DNA of 64,000 nt from Bacillota bacterium. GTDB lineage: Bacteria > Bacillota > UBA4882 > UBA8346. The notes beneath the pieces were generated by a model that ran no database searches, had not been told where the DNA came from, and worked only from the letters and a program-made list of their open reading frames with translations. A program made the position numbers and the translations under genes. Positions 27,901-36,581 of this stretch are shown here, piece by piece. The DNA lies in assembly GCA_023401925.1 (NCBI GenBank), contig JAEXDA010000013.1, positions 15,730 to 79,729 of the forward strand, written 5' to 3'. How positions within the stretch are numbered: position 1 is the first letter of the stretch; the number at the start of each line of letters is the position of its first letter.

Positions 27901-30517
27901 AAAGTTGAGGTTTGGGGGTCCTATCCGCCAGCAGTTCTCCGTTGGCACAGAAATTGCCGTCGTTGGGCGTATCGCCCCAATCACCGCCATACGCCAGGAA
28001 TTTACCTTCACCGGAATGTTTTTCCTGGAACTGGTCAAAATCCATCCATAGTACGCAACTTAAATCGGGGGCCGTGGTTGCTAGATTATAATCGGCCGTT
28101 ACTTCTGCCGGAGATAAGGCCCGGTTATAAATCCTTACTCTATCGATATCCCCGGTTGAAGTAGTGCCTTTCTCAGCATTTTTGCCGATACTGACCGGAT
28201 AGCCGTTATCGGTACAGCCAACGCTACAGGCTTTAGTTCCTCTTGCAACCCCGTCCACATACAAAGTTAATGTACTGCCGTCGAAGGTTCCGGCCAGGTG
28301 ATGCCAATTGCCCACCCAATTGCTGATGTTGGATACCCCATAGGACGCTGTATACCATGTTGAAGTGGCACTGTTATACAAGAAAAATTCCAAGGTGGTG
28401 CCGGCGGATAAATGGATGGCATACTGTTTGTCACCTTTAGCGATATATTCACTGTTGGCCGTGGTGCTTACCGGCCGGACCCACGCCTCCAAGGTGAGGC
28501 CGCCGGTGCCGGTAATATTTAAAGCAGCAATATTCGGCAAGGTCATCGTACCGCTCATGGCCTGGCCGGTCTTACCATCGGTAGCCACCTGGCCGAACAG
28601 TTCTCCCTGTATCGCATTGCTACTGTTATCCGTCGCCATATAAGTGATGGGAGTATCTTTCCACAGGCCCTGATCCACCCAGTCCCAAATAAATCCACCG
28701 CTGCAATTGGGATATGCCTCATAGACATCCCAGTACTCTTGCAGGTTACCGTTGCTGTTCCCCATAGCATGAGAATACTCACATTGGATATATGGTTTGA
28801 TGTTGGCGGAATTGGAACAATAAGCGGCCACCGTTTCCTTGGATGCATACATATTGCTGTAAATATCGGCGGCGGAATTATCGCCTTCATAATGCACCGG
28901 CCGGGACGGGTCGTTACCATGAACCCAGGCCGCCATATTGCTGAAGGTGGATCCGGAACCCGCTTCGTTGCCAAGGGACCAAATAATGACTGCCGGGTGA
29001 TTCTTATCCCTTTCCACGACATTCCGGATTCTATCAATACAGGGATTGAGCCATTTTGAATCACTTTTGGGCAAAGTACCGTTGGCGCCATGGGATTCCA
29101 GATTGGCTTCATCAAGAACATAAAGACCAAACCGGTCACATAGCTCGTACCAAAGTGGATCGTTGGGATAGTGGGAAGTTCTGACGGCGTTAACATTGTA
29201 TTGTTTCATCAGGGTAATATCTTTGACCATAACTGCAACTGAAATCGTCTTTCCGGTTTGAGGATCGATTTCACAACGGTTAACTCCTTTGAGCATTAAA
29301 GGTTGGCCATTGATGCGCAGTTGTTTATTGTCCCACTCAATTTTCCGGAAGCCGACTTTGGTGCTTTCCGCTTCGATCACATTCCCACCAGGGTCCTTGA
29401 GTGTTAAAACCAGATCATACAGGTTGGGATATTCCGCCGACCATTTTCTGGGATTGGAAACCGGGATGTTTTGGGTCAGTATCACATCCGAACCGGTCGT
29501 TGCGGAAGTCATGTCGGAACTCAGCGTCACCGGTGCCGCAAACACTGATTTGCCCTGGTCATCATGGAGCGTTGCTTCAACAGAATATCTTCCCGAACTG
29601 CCCGCCTCGTATTTTCGCAAATTGACCCGAAGGGTCAGAAGAGAGTCGACATATTGAGAATCGAAATCGGTCGTCACCTTAAAATCCCTGATGTGTACGG
29701 CTGGTGTGGAAAAAAGCAAAACATCCCGGAAGATGCCGCTTAAACGGATTTGATCCTGATCTTCGATCCAACTGCCGTCGGTCCAGTGATAAACTTTTAC
29801 GGCGAGCGTATTTTCACCGGGATGGACATAACGGGTAATGTTAAAATCAGCCGGGGACATGCTGTCTTCGCTATAACCCACAATGTTGCCGTTGACCCAG
29901 ACATAAAAACCGGCTGCTACACCCTGGAATGAAATAAATATCTGACGGCCGCTCCACTGATCCGGAAGAGAAAATATCTTTTGATAGCAACCGACAGGAT
30001 TATAGGTGGTTGGCGTTGTTCCGGTTGAGGCCGAGGGGCTCTGCCAGTGAGTCCATGGATAAGTGATGTTGCAATACATCGGATAATCCAAAGTCTGCGC
30101 CACCAGATTGCCGGGGACAAAGCCCTGAGTCTGCCAGTTGCCGGGAACCCGAATATCCTTCCAGTTGCCGGTATCATAGCCGACTTGAAAGAAGTTAACC
30201 GGTTCCTGGCCCGGTTGGGATACCAGGTTGAATTTCCAGATGCCATTGAGTGATTTAAGATAGGTGGAATCCGCCCGAATCCCCGTAGGCATATTAGGAA
30301 CGGTGATATCCGCCCTGATCGCATCAAGAGCGGTCTGGGAATCTGCATAAGGCACCAGGGTTGTATGGGCAGGTTCCCTGTTGACTTGAAATAGCGGCAC
30401 ATTGGTGGTTCCACCGCTCCATTCATTGTAGGATGGTGTATCCGCAAAAATCTGAAACTGCAAGCCCAAGAAGATGAAGATAACGGCTAAAAAAACTGAC
30501 CATGCTTTCCTTTTCAT
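24902..30517 (-). CDS. Secreted GH2 beta-galactosidase with inserted LamG and C-terminal binding/Ig-like domains
   Basis: This exported enzyme of 1871 residues has a LacZ-type core. The order is signal peptide (1-25), GH2 sugar-binding jelly roll (about 80-275), Ig-like domain, then a TIM barrel with acid/base Glu518 (WSLGNEAG) and nucleophile Glu580 (IQCEYSHAMGN). A LamG-like domain (about 635-830) interrupts the end of the barrel, which resumes at FLAYGGDWGDTPNDGNFC. Then come the GH2 domain 4 and small-chain-like (Bgal_small_N) region with ENYWDRNTGA, a Big_2 domain, an F5/8 type C (CBM32-like) domain, a FIVAR-like helical segment and three Ig-like He_PIG repeats. The start has GGGGGGAAAG upstream. 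A terminator-like hairpin lies in its leader. Confidence 0.92.
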   Translation of the reverse strand: MKRKAWSVFLAVIFIFLGLQFQIFADTPSYNEWSGGTTNVPLFQVNREPAHTTLVPYADSQTALDAIRADITVPNMPTGIRADSTYLKSLNGIWKFNLVSQPGQEPVNFFQVGYDTGNWKDIRVPGNWQTQGFVPGNLVAQTLDYPMYCNITYPWTHWQSPSASTGTTPTTYNPVGCYQKIFSLPDQWSGRQIFISFQGVAAGFYVWVNGNIVGYSEDSMSPADFNITRYVHPGENTLAVKVYHWTDGSWIEDQDQIRLSGIFRDVLLFSTPAVHIRDFKVTTDFDSQYVDSLLTLRVNLRKYEAGSSGRYSVEATLHDDQGKSVFAAPVTLSSDMTSATTGSDVILTQNIPVSNPRKWSAEYPNLYDLVLTLKDPGGNVIEAESTKVGFRKIEWDNKQLRINGQPLMLKGVNRCEIDPQTGKTISVAVMVKDITLMKQYNVNAVRTSHYPNDPLWYELCDRFGLYVLDEANLESHGANGTLPKSDSKWLNPCIDRIRNVVERDKNHPAVIIWSLGNEAGSGSTFSNMAAWVHGNDPSRPVHYEGDNSAADIYSNMYASKETVAAYCSNSANIKPYIQCEYSHAMGNSNGNLQEYWDVYEAYPNCSGGFIWDWVDQGLWKDTPITYMATDNSSNAIQGELFGQVATDGKTGQAMSGTMTLPNIAALNITGTGGLTLEAWVRPVSTTANSEYIAKGDKQYAIHLSAGTTLEFFLYNSATSTWYTASYGVSNISNWVGNWHHLAGTFDGSTLTLYVDGVARGTKACSVGCTDNGYPVSIGKNAEKGTTSTGDIDRVRIYNRALSPAEVTADYNLATTAPDLSCVLWMDFDQFQEKHSGEGKFLAYGGDWGDTPNDGNFCANGELLADRTPKPQLLEVKHVYENIKVSEVNVAYGQVSIKNKFLFTNVSDFDGSWKLMEDGTVIEQDALPKLDIGPQQSQTINIPFVRPLLKAGSEYWLTVSFKLAKDMKWAAKGHEIATTQLKVPFDVPQPSVPDVASMPDLGLTESASEAVISGPDFRLAFSKTQGAITSLIYRGTELFKSGLTPNFWRAPVDNDKGNGEPTTCLTWKTAGQKRMIQNVSVTRISPKTVSITVHATLPTATVSQYSNKYTVYGSGDVFISTTLTPGASSLPVIPEIGMELTMPAGFENFTWYGRGPQENYWDRNTGAQVGLYQSTVTEQFFPYIKPSETGNKTDIRWLTVTDSQGTGLMVSGDPIASVPFIEASALHYTADDLGSKAHPYELTKLPETYLHLNYRQMGVGGDNSWGAWPHSAYELSCSNSYSYNMRLRPISAELDPMALSKQNFGSLAAVKVTSIAVSGVGGEDSITVPGGIIQMKATFTPSDATYQDVTWSVVNIDGSSTDAASIDRIGLLTAAKDATVKVMAKAKDGSGIEGYATVTIAYQRNAEVVSIGKPVTASTNESGNGAANGNDTSLTTRWCASSGSTPQWWRVDLGAVYNIVGSKVIWEMSGHLYKYRIEVSNNDSTWNTVFDNTNNPYTAQTQVNNYLANGRYVRIHVTGLNSGDWASFYDFKVYAVTVDKVALTSKINEAQALTESIYTLASWTTLQTALHAAITVNGDGNAIQAEVDQVLANLQAAITGLVLEKPPVLNSLSDYTVDEGKLLSFTLSASDPNGDSLVYSCANLPAGASLDPLSGKFAWTPGYTQAGTYPLQFTASNARRLTDSKTTGIVVNRADQPPLMTAFSNPISGTIGTMITFSIGASDPDGDSLTFSASNMPAGAILDPVTGKFSWTPGVAGTYTVQFRVSDGQLSASKTATIIIDSNGDRAPVMSTIPSYTVTVGKLVSFTIKASDPDSGDVLSYSAANLPVGASFNSTTRKFSWTPAAAGTYYVTFTVSDNYGLTDSKTAMIRVQ

Positions 30518-30542
30518 TCTTTCCCCCCTATCATTGTAAAAG

Positions 30543-30577
30543 TTAAAAAAATCGCCTCCTGGATGGGCGGCGTATTT
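30543..30577 (-). terminator. Terminator-like hairpin in the leader of the GH2 gene (possible attenuator)
   Basis: On the minus strand CGCCGCC, loop CATCCA and GGAGGCG pair with one mismatch and are followed by ATTTTTTT. The structure ends only about 25 nt before the GH2 start codon. The upstream GH38 gene already has its own terminator 200 bp earlier. This one therefore probably acts in the GH2 leader as an attenuator, or stops weak read-through. Confidence 0.55.
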
Positions 30578-30783
30578 TTATTTGAGAATGCAATCACTCC
30601 TTTCTAATTTTGGATTAAAGGACTCTTTTGCAACGTTTAGCGGATCTTTCAAAAAACCCAGGGAATTTTAGGATTTGGTTCAAAGTCCTTCACAACATTC
30701 TTGACAATTTTAATGCATTCATATCATATGGCTGATTCATGGCAAACTTGTACAAATTATTCAGCGACCTTCATGAAAATTTG

Positions 30784-30815
30784 AAAAAAAGAGTTGTCTC
30801 CACTGGGAAGACAAC
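30784..30815 (-). terminator. Intrinsic terminator after the GH38 gene
   Basis: GTTGTCT, a 9-nt loop and AGACAAC form a 7-bp stem, followed by TCTTTTTTT on the minus strand. It lies about 50 nt after the GH38 stop. The rest of 30518-30866 is AT-rich leader for the GH2 gene. Confidence 0.8.
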
Positions 30816-30866
30816 CCATTCCTCCGATCAATCCGGATAGTTTCAGTGAAACTTATTCACATTCAG

Positions 30867-33800
30867 TTATTGAACAATGATGGTAGCCACCTTGCTGTCG
30901 GTTAATTGTCCGTCATGGACTGTGAACAATACACTATAGGTCCCGGCTACAGCCGGTGTCCAGTTAAACTTTCCGCTATCGATATCAAAGCCGGCTCCGT
31001 CCGGTAAAGAAGCAGCTGAGTAATTCAAAGAGTCACCATCGGGATCGGTGGCCTTCACTGTGAAGGAGATTCGTTTCCCAATCTTTACTGTATAAGTGGG
31101 AATCGCACTCATTACCGGCGCTTGGTTACCGTTACTCCCATTGACGATGATGGTCGTTGTTTGACTATCGCTTAACTGCCCGTCACTCACTGTGAACCGG
31201 ACGGTATAAGTTCCGGGAGTATCCGGTACCCATCGGAACATTTTTGTATCCGCATCAAAGCTGGCGCCTGTTGGAAGAGGGCCGGTCGAATAAGTCAAAG
31301 TATCTCCCGGATCGGGATCACTGGCATTAATACTGAAACTGACTGGTTGCCCGGCATTGACAGTCGAATTAGGAATCATCGCCATTACCGGCGGTTGATC
31401 AGCATGATTCACTACAATGGTGGCTGCCTTTCCCACCGCCACTTGTCCGTCGCTAACCATAAACCGCACCTCATAAATTCCAGCCTGAGAATAACCCGGA
31501 ATCCAGTTGAATTTCCGGGTAGCCGGATCAAAACTTGCGCCTGTTGGCAAGTTACTGGCGGAATAAACTAAAAGGTCATCTAGATCAGCATCAGTGGCAT
31601 GGATGGTAAAACTCAGCGGTTTCCCTTCATCCACAGTATAATTAGGGATCGCCGCGATCACCGGTGTTGCATCGGCATAAACTTCCAACTCGCATATTCT
31701 GGTGGCCTGGTCGGAGCTGTTGGTAGGTGTCGTGCAAACCAATTTAACATACCGGGCAGCAAATGGAGTATTCAACCAGCGATAGGTTATATTGTCGGTA
31801 TTCCCTGAAACAGCATCGACGTCGGTCCAAATGTCGCCGTCGGAACTAGCCTGCAATTCAAAATCTCTGGTGTTGTAACTGGCGCTTTCTCCACCAAAGC
31901 CGGCATGTTTGACAATCCATTTATTGATGGTGGAATATTCTTGACCCAAGTCAACCATGAGCCATTTATCCGGAAAATCCGTCGTGTTGTGACACCATTT
32001 GGTTGTTTCCAAACCATCCACCGCTTTATCCGGTGATTGCGTGCTATTCACAGAACCGCTGGCTGTTGCCGTTTTATTGAGAGCTAAATTTTGCCCTAAC
32101 TTGTATAAAACTGCCGTAACCGTTATCGGTTCCGTGCTCATCGTAACCGTAGTGTTGTATTTATAGGGATCCTCCACCGGTCCTTCCCATTTTTTAAAGA
32201 TATACCCGCTAGGAATTGATGCTGTAACGGGTATCACTCCACCTTCGGGATATGAGCCTGAGCCGGTACCATGATTGACGGTCAGGGTTTGTAATTGTCC
32301 GAGATGGTCGGCATACAATTCCAATTCATAGATGCGGGCAGCCCGGTCTGTATTGTTGGTGGGTACAGTCACATAAAGCCGAACATATCGTGCGCTGAAA
32401 GGATTGACCAGCCTATTGGTTACATTGGCGGTGTTAAAAGTAACCGCATCCACATCAGTCCAGGTGGAACCGTTATCGCTCTTCTGTAGCTTGAAATCCC
32501 TTGTATTCCAGCCGGTACTTTCTCCACCGGCTCCGGCATGCCTTACCCGCCAACGATTGATGGTATATGTCCCACCCAGATCAACCTGAAGCCATTGATT
32601 GGGGTATTTCGTATTATCGCACCATTTGGTATTAGTCACCCCGTCAACTGCTTTCGAAGGCGCCTCATTCGCATTGACATAAGCACTGGCGGTCGCTGTT
32701 TTACCTAATGCTAAATCCGGGCCCAAGTCGATTAATTCCGCGGTCACAGTTATCGGTTCTGTCCCCATCTTAACCGTTGTATTCGCGTCATAAGGGTCTG
32801 CTACGGGTCCATTCCATTTTTTAAACATATATCCGACCGACTCAGTCGCAGAAATCGAGACCGCTAAGCCCTCACGATACATTCCAGTACCCGTTCCATT
32901 GACTACGGTTAATGAGTAGGTCGGCGGCGCTATCTTTTCGTCATATAAGGCACCGGCCGGGACCGTATCATCATTGGCGTTATCCGATGCAGTCATTGCA
33001 AATACCAGAATATTACTATTATTGGGTAGCGTGACCGTATCAATACCCGCTGGCGCGTCGAGCCGGTATTTAAACAGATACTTAAAATCATAAGCACTGT
33101 TACCCGGAGCTGAAATCGGCGAGGAAGGCGTTTTGACATCCGGGTTGTGCGTATGAGTGGCTACCCAGGCAACCGCGTCATGTTTGAGATAACCATCGAT
33201 TCCATTAGCATAGAGGTCCCATTGCCCTACATATTGCTTGTAGTCCGCAATTTTCACACTGACCGGTTGGCCGTTTACCAGGAAGGTGTCGGATAAATCT
33301 CCGGCAGTGGAAGCCGCCAGTAAATAGACATGTTTAAAACCGCCCGTTGAAATCGTTTGGCCGCTACAGGCTACCGCATTATTCTGTCCGTCGGCTTTTG
33401 GACCCATCTGGAACTGGATGCCGCCGCTGGTTATCTCATCCGGCAATAGTTCGGCGGGTAGGGAGTTTTTCAAAGAATCCAACGCGCCATCATTCTTATT
33501 ACTGTTATAGGTAATGACATCTTTGTTGTAAGGCAGAACCAGACTCTGGCAAAGCGGGGCGCTGACTACCGTACCTGATCCGGCTAAGGTAATGGCAAAG
33601 GTCTTCGGCTTATAAGCGCCGATATCAAAAATCAACTTGCCGGAATCAACCGCCGCCGGGCCGATGGCATCTTCAAAACCATTGACCTCTCTGGCGCCGG
33701 CAATACCGTTACCCATGGATAATGCAACATTTGTTGCCGCGCTGCCGCTGGTTTCCTGGACTCTGACCATATACTCGCTGGTATTCTCGGCTAACTTAAC

Positions 33801-36158
33801 TGCTTTAACGGTAATGTTCGGATTGCTTATCGTGAGAAAAGATAAGGCTTTTCCCATATTTCCCGAGTGGGCTTCCGTCTGAAACGCCCTCAACGGTTGG
33901 TTCAACCGTTCGCCTTGCGTCACCGTCCGGCCGTTCACCCAGTTTCCTCTATGTCCGTAAATGGAATAAGTAAAGCGGTTCTCACCGAAATCCTGAGTAT
34001 CCTGTTTGTTGTTGCCATAGGTCGCCACCGGCGTATGGATTAAGGTGAGTCTTAAGGTGTTATCGTTTGGCTTATCCCAACCATATTTGCAGTCATTCAA
34101 AATGCTGATTCCATAGCCTCCGTCCGTATGGGTCAAATCGGCCCACTGTTGTGCCGGAACTTCATAAAGACTGGAAGTGTTATTCCCTCTTTGAATCGTT
34201 CCCAGCCCCAGATCGTAGGTTGCTTTCGGATTGGACACAGCCAACGGGAATGCTACCTTGAGATTTGCAGCCTTGGTATACCAATCGACCTTATTGACCA
34301 CATCGACCCGTTGCGGACCTGATCCGGCCGTCAGGAGTATGGTTTGCAGATAAGTTGATCCTAGGGTGGTCCGCTTGATCTGCAGCCCTACCCGAACGGG
34401 CCCGTTCTCAACGATAGTAACCTCGGCGGGCCCGCTTACATAAGCCTTGGGAGCGCTGCTGACATCACTATAGAGAATCTCCCATGAAGGCCATGAGGTT
34501 GAATTGTCATTGAGTAATTGCAGTCTCGATGGAGCCGCCAGGAGTTCTTTACCGTTTTCTTTATCGTAAATACTGGCAATGTCGCCGTCGGAATTGATAG
34601 TTACTTTATAATTGGCATTTTCCAGGGTGGAAGCGGTAACATGAAGTCCGGTCTGAATTTCGCATGATGCGGCAGTGGGCCGGATGTCATATACTTTGTA
34701 ACCAACCGCCGGCATATCCGCAAGGAACAAAACAGTGGCACTGGAGCCATCAACCGTTCCGAGCTGGGAAGGGGTTTCATTGCCGTCCGGATCGTACACC
34801 CTCACGGCTGCCGGAACTCCTGTAGAGAAGTTTACCTTGGCCTCAACTACATCCTGCCGGACCTTGGAAACCGGATTATAAACCACGACCGGAATACCAT
34901 TCGCCGAAGTATCCATGGCACGGGCGATAGCCCCAACCCCATTGGCCAGTTCCTGGGAGAACTGATTGAGGGACAGGGCATAATCATTCCAGGAAATCAT
35001 GTAAGCGGACGGTAAAGAGGTCCCGGTGATATCATCATGAAATTGATGCCAGATAACCCGTTGCCAGGCCGTATCAAATAGTTGTTTCGGATATGGCGCG
35101 CCGCCCAACCAGTCTGCCATAACGCTGGCCCTTTCGGTGGCATCCGCCAACATCTCGTTCTGCCGATTGAATCTCTTGGAAGGGGCTCTTGAAGTATAGG
35201 AGCCGGTCCCATGAGTGGTCATCACCAGCTCGTTGTTCCAGGAAGGCAGTTTGTCCGCCAGACCCTGGGCGGCAATGTCCCGGAACAACTGATCCGAAGA
35301 AGCACTAAGAACCTGAACTCCCGTGGTTGGATTGACTCCGGCGTCAAGGTCCTGTTGAACGTAGTTAACAGAAGCGCTGGTCGGCGATCCGCCGGTGTCG
35401 CCGGTTCCATAATAATGGTAATCCGCATATACCCCATACTTGCTTCCATTGGTATTGACCGTATTAACCTCGGTACTGTTATTACTGAGACGGCCGGAAA
35501 GAGACGCACTATAACTTCCCGGATTCAAAGCCGAGATCAAATAGGAACCATCCACCCCATACCACCGGCCGATGTTGAAGGGAATCCCGTAGGCCGAACC
35601 CCAGGATAATTTTTGAGTGGAAAATCCGATTAAACCCATATGACTGGCTATGGATGGCAGGGCATACCCGAATCCGAAACAGTCGGGGAGGAAAATATCC
35701 AGGCTGGTTTTACCGAATTCTTTTTTAAAAAATCCGTTCCCATAAAGAATATTACGCATCAATGCTTCCGGGGACGGCACATTAACATCGCCCGCATCCC
35801 AAGAACTTCCGGCAACATTCCAGCGGCCCTGGGCTATATAATCTTTCAGTTGTTGATATTGATCCGGAAAATACTCCTTCATCATCGCGTACCTGAACGC
35901 GCCTTCGAAATTAAATTCATAGCCGGGATAGCTGTTAAACAGGCTGAAATTACTGGTTAACGTATTGGGAATGTAACTGTTGATAGAAGTTGTTAAATCC
36001 CAGTTCCATTGCGTATCAAGATGGGCGGTGGCTACCGAATAAATGGTTTTATCGGTTGTTAGATCAGTAGCATACACACCCATGGACCCAAAGAGGCTTG
36101 TGGTAATAAAGGTTAACAACATCAATATTTTCTGCAACAACTTACTGGTTTGTAACAT
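30867..36158 (-). CDS. Secreted GH38 alpha-mannosidase with two discoidin-type and three Ig-like domains
   Basis: This exported protein of 1763 residues has a signal peptide (1-30) and then a GH38 catalytic domain. The zinc-binding AHLDTQW motif (His46, Asp48) and the probable nucleophile Asp159 in FLPDCFGFG mark a retaining alpha-mannosidase. The GH38 C-terminal beta domains extend to about residue 1050. Two blocks follow, each with an InlB B-repeat-like segment (GYMFKKWNGPV and GYIFKKWEGPV) and an F5/8 type C domain (LGKTATASA, LNKTATASG). Three He_PIG Ig-like repeats end the protein, nearly the same as those of the GH2 and GH3 enzymes. GGAGGAAAG precedes the ATG. It may trim mannose-rich glycans at or outside the cell surface. 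Confidence 0.9.
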   Translation of the reverse strand: MLQTSKLLQKILMLLTFITTSLFGSMGVYATDLTTDKTIYSVATAHLDTQWNWDLTTSINSYIPNTLTSNFSLFNSYPGYEFNFEGAFRYAMMKEYFPDQYQQLKDYIAQGRWNVAGSSWDAGDVNVPSPEALMRNILYGNGFFKKEFGKTSLDIFLPDCFGFGYALPSIASHMGLIGFSTQKLSWGSAYGIPFNIGRWYGVDGSYLISALNPGSYSASLSGRLSNNSTEVNTVNTNGSKYGVYADYHYYGTGDTGGSPTSASVNYVQQDLDAGVNPTTGVQVLSASSDQLFRDIAAQGLADKLPSWNNELVMTTHGTGSYTSRAPSKRFNRQNEMLADATERASVMADWLGGAPYPKQLFDTAWQRVIWHQFHDDITGTSLPSAYMISWNDYALSLNQFSQELANGVGAIARAMDTSANGIPVVVYNPVSKVRQDVVEAKVNFSTGVPAAVRVYDPDGNETPSQLGTVDGSSATVLFLADMPAVGYKVYDIRPTAASCEIQTGLHVTASTLENANYKVTINSDGDIASIYDKENGKELLAAPSRLQLLNDNSTSWPSWEILYSDVSSAPKAYVSGPAEVTIVENGPVRVGLQIKRTTLGSTYLQTILLTAGSGPQRVDVVNKVDWYTKAANLKVAFPLAVSNPKATYDLGLGTIQRGNNTSSLYEVPAQQWADLTHTDGGYGISILNDCKYGWDKPNDNTLRLTLIHTPVATYGNNKQDTQDFGENRFTYSIYGHRGNWVNGRTVTQGERLNQPLRAFQTEAHSGNMGKALSFLTISNPNITVKAVKLAENTSEYMVRVQETSGSAATNVALSMGNGIAGAREVNGFEDAIGPAAVDSGKLIFDIGAYKPKTFAITLAGSGTVVSAPLCQSLVLPYNKDVITYNSNKNDGALDSLKNSLPAELLPDEITSGGIQFQMGPKADGQNNAVACSGQTISTGGFKHVYLLAASTAGDLSDTFLVNGQPVSVKIADYKQYVGQWDLYANGIDGYLKHDAVAWVATHTHNPDVKTPSSPISAPGNSAYDFKYLFKYRLDAPAGIDTVTLPNNSNILVFAMTASDNANDDTVPAGALYDEKIAPPTYSLTVVNGTGTGMYREGLAVSISATESVGYMFKKWNGPVADPYDANTTVKMGTEPITVTAELIDLGPDLALGKTATASAYVNANEAPSKAVDGVTNTKWCDNTKYPNQWLQVDLGGTYTINRWRVRHAGAGGESTGWNTRDFKLQKSDNGSTWTDVDAVTFNTANVTNRLVNPFSARYVRLYVTVPTNNTDRAARIYELELYADHLGQLQTLTVNHGTGSGSYPEGGVIPVTASIPSGYIFKKWEGPVEDPYKYNTTVTMSTEPITVTAVLYKLGQNLALNKTATASGSVNSTQSPDKAVDGLETTKWCHNTTDFPDKWLMVDLGQEYSTINKWIVKHAGFGGESASYNTRDFELQASSDGDIWTDVDAVSGNTDNITYRWLNTPFAARYVKLVCTTPTNSSDQATRICELEVYADATPVIAAIPNYTVDEGKPLSFTIHATDADLDDLLVYSASNLPTGASFDPATRKFNWIPGYSQAGIYEVRFMVSDGQVAVGKAATIVVNHADQPPVMAMIPNSTVNAGQPVSFSINASDPDPGDTLTYSTGPLPTGASFDADTKMFRWVPDTPGTYTVRFTVSDGQLSDSQTTTIIVNGSNGNQAPVMSAIPTYTVKIGKRISFTVKATDPDGDSLNYSAASLPDGAGFDIDSGKFNWTPAVAGTYSVLFTVHDGQLTDSKVATIIVQ

Positions 36159-36581
36159 AAGAACTTTCCTCCAATCATTTCACTTGGATTCGATTTCATG
36201 TTGCGGATGAATTCCTCATGGGGTTGTAGGTTCCGTTTTGCTAGAAGTCGAAGTTCAATTCCGTTCCTGAATCCCTCCTTTCATTGATGGAGTATTGATT
36301 CATTGGCTGGGCACCCCTCCTCTCTTCAAATTTAACACTTTTGTTACACTAGCAGATACATATTCACAAAGGGCATCCGAATAGACTGGTTTTTAATAGA
36401 AAAATCCAATTCCAGAAAAATACAGATCCAAAGACCATAGGATTTCGCCAAGAATGTCATCGTAAAACCAATTAGAACCATAATCGATATCGACCGGCTT
36501 TCATAAGAAAGCACTCTTTCTATTTCAAAACCATCACATTCAAAAACCATCACCTTCAAAAACCATCGCCGGACCTTACTC
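36159..36581. other. Leader of the GH38 gene and intergenic region
   Basis: No gene is supported here. The GH38-proximal part carries an extra SD-like GAAAGGAGGGATT (plus-strand 36270-36283) not linked to a start. Near 36526-36575 a short unit similar to AAAAACCATCACCTTC is repeated three times. An 82-residue open frame overlaps the repeats and has no ribosome site. Confidence 0.45.
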
